Source: Acidobacteriota bacterium (GTDB lineage: Bacteria; Acidobacteriota; Terriglobia; UBA7540). From it: a stretch of 10,098 nt of DNA. Positions within the stretch are counted from its first letter, which is position 1. The number at the start of each line of letters is the position of its first letter. The notes beneath the pieces are model-generated. The model made no database searches, was not told where the DNA came from, and saw only the letters and a program-made list of their open reading frames with translations. Location of the stretch: positions 1 through 10,098 of the forward strand of contig QHZK01000365.1 of assembly GCA_003224635.1 (NCBI GenBank), written 5' to 3'. Position numbers and translations under genes: made by a program. Positions 6,393 to 10,098 of this stretch are shown here, in pieces.

Positions 6393-6420
6393 TTCTCGCT
6401 TCTCACTTCTAGCTTCTCGC
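6372..6420. repeat. 7-base tandem array, nuoL side of the second insert
   Basis: Seven phased units on the minus strand have the form NNNAGAA: GCGAGAA, GCTAGAA, GTGAGAA, GCGAGAA, then GTGAGAA, ATGAGAA and GCCAGAA. A degenerate unit may reach 6427, three bases from the nuoL stop codon (6431-6433). Units contain the GTG (6392) and ATG (6385) start codons of the four-helix-bundle gene. Because the unit is 7 bases, gain or loss of one copy changes the reading frame. The array is inverted relative to 5985-6019. Confidence 0.85.
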
Positions 6421-6430
6421 CTCTAGGGTT

Positions 6431-8461
6431 TCAGAATCGAAAACGAACCAGGTAGTATGCCAGAAACACCAGCACTCCAAGGGTGATCAAGAAGGCATAC
6501 GTTTGCACCAGGCCCGTCTGGATGATGCGCGCGGGATAGCTCATGAGCTTCACGGCGAACGCGCTCGCGTTCACCAGGCCGTCGATCACCCACTGGTCCC
6601 AAAACCGCGACAGCTCTCCCGACATCCGCGTGGACCAGCCCACGCCATTCACGCCGCCATCGACCGCGCCCAGGTCAAAGGCCGCCAGCGCGTTGCCAAG
6701 GTCCTTGGTGCGGTTGACGAAGAGCGCGTCATAAAGCTCGTCAACGTAGTACTTGTTCAGCAGGATGGTCCGCACGGCACCCGCGGGGGCGGCGGCGCGC
6801 TCCGGCGTCAGAGGACGCCCCACGTACGCCAGGTGCGCGACGAGAATTCCGGCCAGGGCGATGGCCACCGAGAGGCCCATCAGCTCCATCTCAACGCTGT
6901 GGCTCCATTCGCGCGCGGCGAGCGCGGCCGGATTTTCAAACACGGGCTCGAGGAACCGGCCGAAGACTTCGCTGCCGCCCAGCAGCTTCGGCAAGTTCAC
7001 GTAGCCGCCTGCCACCGCGAGCGCCGCCAACACGACGAGCGGCCCGAGCATGCTCCAGGGTGACTCGTGAATGTGATGCTCGACGGCGTGGTCCACCCGC
7101 GACTTTCCCCAGAAGGTCATGAACATCAGGCGGAACATGTAGAACGCTGTCATGCCCGCCGTGATCCAGCCCACCGCCCACAGCACGGTCGAGCCGTAGG
7201 GGCTCGAAAACGACTTCCACAAGATTTCATCTTTGCTGAAGAATCCGGCAAGACCCGGAATGCCGCTGATGGCCAGCGTTGCCGCCAGAAGCGTGACAAA
7301 GGTGACGGGAATCTTCTTCCACAGCCCGCCCATCTTGCGCATGTCCTGCTCGCCGCTCAGGGCGTGGATCACGCTCCCCGCGCCCAGGAAGAGCAGGGCC
7401 TTGAAGAAAGCGTGGGTCATCAAATGGAAAATGCCGGCGGTGAACGCGCCGACGCCGCACGCCAGGAACATGTATCCCAACTGGCTGACCGTGGAATAGG
7501 CGAGCACGCGCTTGATGTCGTTCTGCGCGAGCCCGATCGACGCCGCCCAGATGGCCGTCGCCGCTCCGATCACGGCCACCAGGCGGAGCGCGGTCGGCGC
7601 CAGCACGAACAGCGCGTTCGAGCGCGCCACCATGTAGACGCCTGCCGTCACCATCGTCGCCGCGTGGATCAGGGCGCTCACGGGAGTCGGACCCTCCATG
7701 GCGTCCGGCAGCCAGACGTAAAGGGGGATCTGCGCTGACTTCCCGGTGGCGCCGACAAACAACAGGATGCAGATGGCGGTGATAACCGCGTCGCCCACCG
7801 CAAATCGGCCGCCGCGGGCCGCCGCGGTGACGTCGTGGAAGTTCAGCGTTCCGAAGGTTACGGCCATCAGCATGAGGCCCAGCAGGAATCCGGCGTCCCC
7901 AATGCGGTTCACGATGAACGCCTTCTTGCCGGCGTCGGCGGCAGACTTCCGCTGGAAGTAAAAGCCGATGAGCAGATAAGAGCACAGCCCGACGCCTTCC
8001 CAGCCTACAAACATCATCAGGTAGTTGTCGGCCAGCACCAGCACCAGCATCGAGAACATGAAGAGGTTCATGTAGCCGAAGAAGCGGTAGTAGCCGCCTT
8101 CGTGCCCCATGTAGCCGATGGAATAGATGTGGATGAGGAAGCCGACGCCCGTCACCACCAGCAGCATGACAGCGGAAAGCTGGTCAAGCTGGAAGCCGAC
8201 GTTGATATTGAAATTGGCGAGCGCGCCACTTGAGAGATGATAGGCCCCGGCGGGCAGCCACGTGTAGATGGTCGTTGCAAAGGTGTGTTCGGGCTGGCCG
8301 AGAAGCTCATTGAAGCAACCAAGAGCCCACAGGAACGAGACGCCCGGCAGGCCGACAGAAATCAGGGAAACCGCCCAGTTCGGGAGCTTGCGCCCAAACA
8401 GGAGTTGTATCAGCGCGCCCGCCACAGGCAACACAGGAATTAACCAGATGCGTTCAAGCAT
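6431..8461 (-). CDS. nuoL: NADH-quinone oxidoreductase subunit L
   Basis: Distal antiporter-like, proton-pumping subunit of complex I, with the long lateral helix that runs along the membrane arm. The 676-residue protein starts at ATG 8461 (MLERIWLIPVLPV) and is intact. Conserved residues include Glu155 in FVGWEGVGLCSYLLIGF and Lys241 in TGKSAQIPLYVWLPDAM, followed by EGPTPVSALIHAATMV (256-271); these match E. coli NuoL E144 and K229. The C-terminal part after about 570 (NKYYVDELYDALF...) has the lateral helix and last transmembrane segment. The sequence before the start is pyrimidine-rich array text without a Shine-Dalgarno site, because the insert reaches to within six bases of the ATG. On the other side a second array begins a few bases after the stop. 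The gene is thus framed by inserts on both sides. Confidence 0.98.
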   Translation of the reverse strand: MLERIWLIPVLPVAGALIQLLFGRKLPNWAVSLISVGLPGVSFLWALGCFNELLGQPEHTFATTIYTWLPAGAYHLSSGALANFNINVGFQLDQLSAVMLLVVTGVGFLIHIYSIGYMGHEGGYYRFFGYMNLFMFSMLVLVLADNYLMMFVGWEGVGLCSYLLIGFYFQRKSAADAGKKAFIVNRIGDAGFLLGLMLMAVTFGTLNFHDVTAAARGGRFAVGDAVITAICILLFVGATGKSAQIPLYVWLPDAMEGPTPVSALIHAATMVTAGVYMVARSNALFVLAPTALRLVAVIGAATAIWAASIGLAQNDIKRVLAYSTVSQLGYMFLACGVGAFTAGIFHLMTHAFFKALLFLGAGSVIHALSGEQDMRKMGGLWKKIPVTFVTLLAATLAISGIPGLAGFFSKDEILWKSFSSPYGSTVLWAVGWITAGMTAFYMFRLMFMTFWGKSRVDHAVEHHIHESPWSMLGPLVVLAALAVAGGYVNLPKLLGGSEVFGRFLEPVFENPAALAAREWSHSVEMELMGLSVAIALAGILVAHLAYVGRPLTPERAAAPAGAVRTILLNKYYVDELYDALFVNRTKDLGNALAAFDLGAVDGGVNGVGWSTRMSGELSRFWDQWVIDGLVNASAFAVKLMSYPARIIQTGLVQTYAFLITLGVLVFLAYYLVRFRF

Positions 8462-8466
8462 GAGCG

Positions 8467-8501
8467 TTAAAAGGTTAAAGTGTAAAGGCTAAAGGGTAAA
8501 A
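8467..8501. repeat. 7-base tandem array, nuoL side of the first insert
   Basis: Five units on the plus strand have the form NNTAAAG: TTAAAAG, GTTAAAG, TGTAAAG, GCTAAAG and GGTAAAA. The array lies five bases upstream of the nuoL start and 15 bases past the stop of the DUF4268 gene. It is inverted relative to the arrays at 9522-9542 and 9956-9997; TAAAGGGTAAA (8490-8500) has exact reverse-complement copies at 9964-9974 and 9971-9981. Confidence 0.8.
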
Positions 8502-8516
8502 GAAAAACGGCTCCTC

Positions 8517-9503
8517 CTATGGCTCCTCCTCGTCTTCATCCTCACCAGCTTCGAGCTTCATCGCCTTCACTCTGGGCTCGAAGGCCTTGAAGAAAGCCTC
8601 TGCTTGCGCCTTCAGCCATGCAAAGACCTCTGGCCACTTTTCTTTCTCCTCGATCATCCCAGGCCGGGATGTGCCGACGCGCGCGCCCTTTCCTGAGGGT
8701 GCAGGGGGCTTCCACGTTAGTGGCTCTGAGATTTCTGCTTCGATTTGCTTGCGCTGTACTTCGAGTTGTGGAAAAGCCTGCTTGCCGACCGTGCCTCTCA
8801 TGCGAAGTTCGCAGCGGAAGCGGCCTTTCCGGTACCTCAATCTGATGCGGAAGCCGGTCGTCGGGAGCTGGAACAAAATCCCCCAAAAATCAACTTTGTG
8901 TGCCAACTTCAAGGATGATCCACTTTGCCTGCAGAACTCCGGGAACTCCTGCCAAAATGCCTCCACCAACGGCGAACGGGAGGATATCCTGGTCGTAGGG
9001 AATTCAAAATCGGTTGGCTGGACAACTACGTTGAACTTCGGCGCCGCATCTGAATCGCCGATTTTCCAGAGCTCGATCTCAAGTCCGAAAAAACCAACTT
9101 CTCCCCGAACCATGTGATTGAGCCAGTCGAGTGCTTGCCGGTGCTCGTTCCCAAGGTCGCGCGATATCCACACCACAATCGTCACTTTCCGTGCGGAGGC
9201 ATACGTGATGAGCTTTCCGAGATGTTCGTGGTCTGTTTGTTCCAACTGATTCTCGATCACCACTACATTGTCGTCCGCATCAGACGCGACAATGTCTGCG
9301 CGGAAGTCACCCACCGCCTGTTCGATGCCTACTAATTCCAGGCTGTCGAGGCCAATGGCTCTCGCAAGCTCATTAAGGTTTTCCTCCTGCGCTAACCAGG
9401 GGGTGAAGTCACGATCCTCTATTTCCCAATAGGCACGAAGGTCAACCGGTTCGAGTTTGGCTAGCGACTTCCCTTTCTTTGGTGGCTCCTGCTTCGCACT
9501 CAC
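8517..9503 (-). CDS. DUF4268 domain protein with PD-(D/E)XK nuclease-like N-terminal domain
   Basis: Soluble protein of 328 residues (from GTG 9503), resembling DUF4268 proteins often met beside restriction or other defence genes. The family opening LEPVDLRAYWE is followed by FTPWLA, a helix, and a nuclease-like core: Glu61 in GIEQ, Asp70 in FRADIVA, then VVVIENQLEQTDHEHLGKL with Glu84 and Gln86. The E-x-Q replaces the usual E-x-K of this nuclease fold, as in the family. VVWISRDL and HRQALDWLN follow, then a DUF4268-like C-terminal half and an acidic tail (GEDEDEEEP). GTG 9503 is preferred, 12 bases after GGGGAG and beyond the 7-base array. ATG 9575 in the same frame would add 24 residues, overlap the upstream gene and lacks a ribosome site. 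It is soluble and charge-rich, unlike the Nuo neighbours, so likely an insertion. A nuclease activity is inferred, not shown. Confidence 0.8.
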   Translation of the reverse strand: MSAKQEPPKKGKSLAKLEPVDLRAYWEIEDRDFTPWLAQEENLNELARAIGLDSLELVGIEQAVGDFRADIVASDADDNVVVIENQLEQTDHEHLGKLITYASARKVTIVVWISRDLGNEHRQALDWLNHMVRGEVGFFGLEIELWKIGDSDAAPKFNVVVQPTDFEFPTTRISSRSPLVEAFWQEFPEFCRQSGSSLKLAHKVDFWGILFQLPTTGFRIRLRYRKGRFRCELRMRGTVGKQAFPQLEVQRKQIEAEISEPLTWKPPAPSGKGARVGTSRPGMIEEKEKWPEVFAWLKAQAEAFFKAFEPRVKAMKLEAGEDEDEEEP

Positions 9504-9521
9504 GCTTCTTAACGCTCCCCT

Positions 9522-9542
9522 TTTATCCTTTATCCATTTACC
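9522..9542. repeat. 7-base tandem array between the two genes of the first insert
   Basis: Three units on the minus strand, GGTAAAT, GGATAAA and GGATAAA, overlap the last codon and stop of the upstream four-helix-bundle gene (stop 9538-9540). They have the same orientation as 9956-9997 and the opposite one to 8467-8501. The four-helix-bundle gene is thus bounded by direct arrays, and the DUF4268 gene by inverted ones. Confidence 0.7.
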
Positions 9543-9951
9543 GTTTGTACGGGCCCTGTCTTCCTTGCTTCGCATTGACGATGATTGCTGTAATAACGGC
9601 GTAAACTTCCTCCGTCTCGCGCATCAGCGGGCTGAGCCTCTTCGCCGGTACGACCTCGGATTCGGCCATCAGTCGGAGCCAGTAATAGCTTTCTTTCGCT
9701 TCTTTTTGCGCGATTCCGTACTTATGAATAAAATCCGCCTTGGTTTCTCCCGACTGTGCTTCCTCAATATTTGCCCCAATTGATGTGGCCGCCCTCAGGT
9801 ATTGCTTACCGAGGATCCAGCCCGCTCCGTCTTTCCCTTTCTGCAAGAACTGATACAGCCTGATGGCGCGTAAAGCGTATTGGAAGGAACGCTTTCGAAT
9901 ATCCTTTGGGGGCTTTGCGCCATCGCTCCGCCACTTTGCTGTCGCACCCAT
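9538..9951 (-). CDS. Four-helix-bundle protein, S23/IVP (Avd-like) family
   Basis: Intact 137-residue member of the same broad family as the gene at 5997-6392, but of a clearly different branch. The core reads LGKQYLRAATSIGANIEEAQSG (residues 47-68, matching the SxxxNIxEx core of the family), then DFIHKYGIAQKEAKESYYWLRLMAES (73-98), with helix 1 at about 20-38. It starts at ATG 9951 with GAAGGTGG immediately upstream, built from the last unit of a 7-base array. Family members are small helical, often basic proteins thought to form pentameric barrels that bind nucleic acid. The function of stand-alone copies is unknown. It lies between nuoK and the DUF4268 gene, in the nuo transcription direction. 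Nothing links it biochemically to complex I; it is probably cargo of an inserted unit. Confidence 0.9.
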   Translation of the reverse strand: MGATAKWRSDGAKPPKDIRKRSFQYALRAIRLYQFLQKGKDGAGWILGKQYLRAATSIGANIEEAQSGETKADFIHKYGIAQKEAKESYYWLRLMAESEVVPAKRLSPLMRETEEVYAVITAIIVNAKQGRQGPYKR

Positions 9952-9955
9952 CCAC

Positions 9956-9997
9956 CTTCAACCTTTACCCTTTACCCTTTACCCTTTTGCCTTGACC
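9956..9997. repeat. 7-base tandem array, nuoK side of the first insert
   Basis: Six exactly phased 7-base units on the minus strand start at the first base after the nuoK stop: GGTCAAG, GCAAAAG, then GGTAAAG three times, then GTTGAAG. They end four bases before the ATG of the four-helix-bundle gene. The last unit and the GTGG after it form the likely ribosome site. Inverted counterpart at 8467-8501. Confidence 0.88.
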
Positions 9998-10098
9998 TCA
10001 CCACTTCAGCAGGTCGATCTCGTCCGCGTTGACCGTCTCCTTATTCCGAAACAGCGCGATGATCAGGCCCAGGCCGATCGCGGCCTCGGCGGCGGCGT
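9998..10098 (-). CDS. nuoK: NADH-quinone oxidoreductase subunit K, C-terminal 32 residues (5' end outside window)
   Basis: Small membrane subunit of complex I, part of the proton channel near the quinone site. Only the C-terminal end is in the window: AAAEAAIGLGLIIALFR, then NKETVNADEIDLLKW and stop TGA (9998-10000). The glutamate in AAAEAAIGL is the functionally important one, equivalent to E. coli NuoK Glu72. The VNxDEIxLLK ending is typical of the family. In most genomes nuoL follows nuoK directly; here about 1.5 kb of insert separates them. Confidence 0.93.
   Translation of the reverse strand, partial: AAAEAAIGLGLIIALFRNKETVNADEIDLLKW

Noticed and set aside
8587..9117. 176-residue plus-strand open frame opposite the DUF4268 gene
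   Set aside because: It has no recognisable domain, while the minus strand shows the conserved FTPWLA and IENQLEQTDHEHLG motifs.
5997..9951. Diversity-generating retroelement, because of the Avd-like proteins
   Set aside because: No reverse transcriptase and no template/variable repeat pair was found in the window.
9956..9997. CRISPR-like array
   Set aside because: Units are 7 bases, contiguous and degenerate, with no spacers; no cas gene is nearby.

Overview
The window is a mostly coding stretch of a GC-rich bacterial chromosome. Every gene I can support lies on the minus strand, so transcription runs from high to low coordinates. The style of the NuoL/M/N and AtpB/E proteins, the N-terminally extended AtpE, and the abundant dispersed palindromes (TGAGCGNAGCGAAG types, CPERSEG-coding repeat) suggest Acidobacteriota. 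This is judgement from family resemblance; there is no rRNA or other marker to prove it.

In transcription order: the 3' end of nuoK (9998-10098); an insert with a four-helix-bundle (S23/IVP, Avd-like) gene and a DUF4268 / PD-(D/E)XK-like gene (8467-9997); nuoL (6431-8461); a second insert with another S23-family gene (5985-6420); a nuoM broken by a frameshifting deletion (4430-5963); nuoN (2697-4187); then the Fo genes atpZ, atpI, atpB and atpE (500-2684); and finally the 5' part of a zinc alcohol dehydrogenase gene (1-357). NuoK/L/M/N are the proton-pumping membrane subunits of complex I. AtpZ/I/B/E are the assembly factors, a-subunit and c-ring of ATP synthase. The locus therefore joins generation and use of the ion gradient; nuoN and atpZ are only 12 bases apart.

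The most unusual structure is in the two inserts. Each consists of S23-family gene(s) bounded by short tandem arrays of a degenerate 7-base unit: GGTAAAG type around the first, AGAAGNN type around the second. The arrays at the two outer ends of each insert are inverted relative to each other. They abut the neighbouring nuo genes within a few bases and supply start or stop codons of the S23 genes. This recalls the S23 intervening sequences of 23S rRNA, which also end in complementary arms, but here they lie between protein genes of an operon.

The other gaps hold different repeats: a palindromic element that also encodes the NuoM tail (4226-4473), a 14-bp inverted-repeat element (1883-1992), and a C/G-rich hairpin (986-1010). 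A CPERSEG repeat sits inside atpZ. I found no tRNA, rRNA, CRISPR array or transposase gene.
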